Shown here in pieces: positions 40,132 through 40,211 of a stretch of 40,211 nucleotides of DNA. The notes beneath the pieces were generated by a model that worked only from the letters and a program-made list of their open reading frames with translations, searched no databases and was not told where the DNA came from. This DNA is from Kiritimatiellia bacterium. GTDB lineage: Bacteria > Verrucomicrobiota > Kiritimatiellia > CAIQIC01 > Lenti-01. Within the stretch, counting starts at the first letter, position 1; each line of letters opens with the position of its first letter. Location of the stretch: positions 1 to 40,211 of the forward strand of contig JAQUJC010000028.1 in assembly GCA_028681135.1 (NCBI GenBank), read 5' to 3'. The translations under genes were made by a program, and so were the position numbers.

Positions 40132-40211
40132 GCTGCTTCATCGTAGGAAAATCCTGTCGGATGTATAGACAATTCCTCGACCGCCCATGTCCTTCCACCG
40201 GGCAATGGAAT

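Overview
The window is about 40 kb of GC-rich bacterial chromosome carrying ordinary, mostly housekeeping genes. I recognise no prophage, insertion sequence, CRISPR array, rRNA or tRNA. A Gram-negative cell is implied by the tripartite RND efflux pump with a TolC-type outer-membrane factor. Membership of the PVC group, perhaps Kiritimatiellota or Lentisphaerota, is my inference. It rests on the chlamydia-like giant GreA fusion, the carboxyspermidine polyamine route, the load of dispersed repeats and the general feel of the proteins; no single marker settles it.

Layout. 1-1146 is a gene-free stretch full of short hairpins and a 57-bp direct repeat. 1147-3648 is glycogen phosphorylase. 3795-9254 (minus) is a complete arginine-to-spermidine operon: arginine decarboxylase, carboxy(nor)spermidine dehydrogenase, carboxy(nor)spermidine decarboxylase, agmatinase. 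9545-11952 (plus) is a membrane-anchored coiled-coil protein translationally coupled to a D-2-hydroxyacid dehydrogenase. 11969-13766 (minus) holds NUDIX, YjbQ-like, RuvA and a 33-residue very basic mini-protein. 14114-15596 holds a methyltransferase convergent with a PHP phosphoesterase. 15732-21997 holds rpsA, a double winged-helix regulator, alaS and a second paralogous regulator. 22170-24843 (minus) is the GreA fusion followed by a GtrA-like protein. 24960-27418 (plus) is an aspartase/fumarase-type lyase and a sigma-region-4-like protein. 27471-37710 (minus) runs rpoN, class IV aminotransferase, TolC, adaptor, RND pump, PII-like protein, AlkD-like protein and a zinc-ribbon/EIIA fusion. 37951-40131 (minus) is a polysaccharide deacetylase and a tRNA-dihydrouridine synthase.

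The most striking signal is non-coding. Three intergenic arrays (5991-6062, 18657-18728, 39005-39107) are built from 19-bp palindromes of the form TTTTCCA-N5-TGGAAAA. In every array an asymmetric type (typically TTTTCCACGCTATGGAAAA) repeats with a period of exactly 31 bp, and a perfectly symmetric type (TTTTCCACAGTGTGGAAAA) closes the array exactly 22 bp after the last one. Spacer sequences are unrelated while spacing is invariant and close to whole helical turns. This looks like a phased protein-binding array. Each palindrome can also be read as two inverted 9-mers resembling DnaA boxes separated by one base.

The second system is a pair of paralogous double winged-helix regulators flanking alaS. 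Each has two palindromes upstream. The proximal palindrome of each lies at the same distance from a TTGACA hexamer, but the outer arms differ between the two regulators. This suggests a family of self-regulated repressors with diverged operators. A third observation is an excess of long C/G homopolymers; one of 15 bases puts the coupled ATG of agmatinase out of frame by one base.
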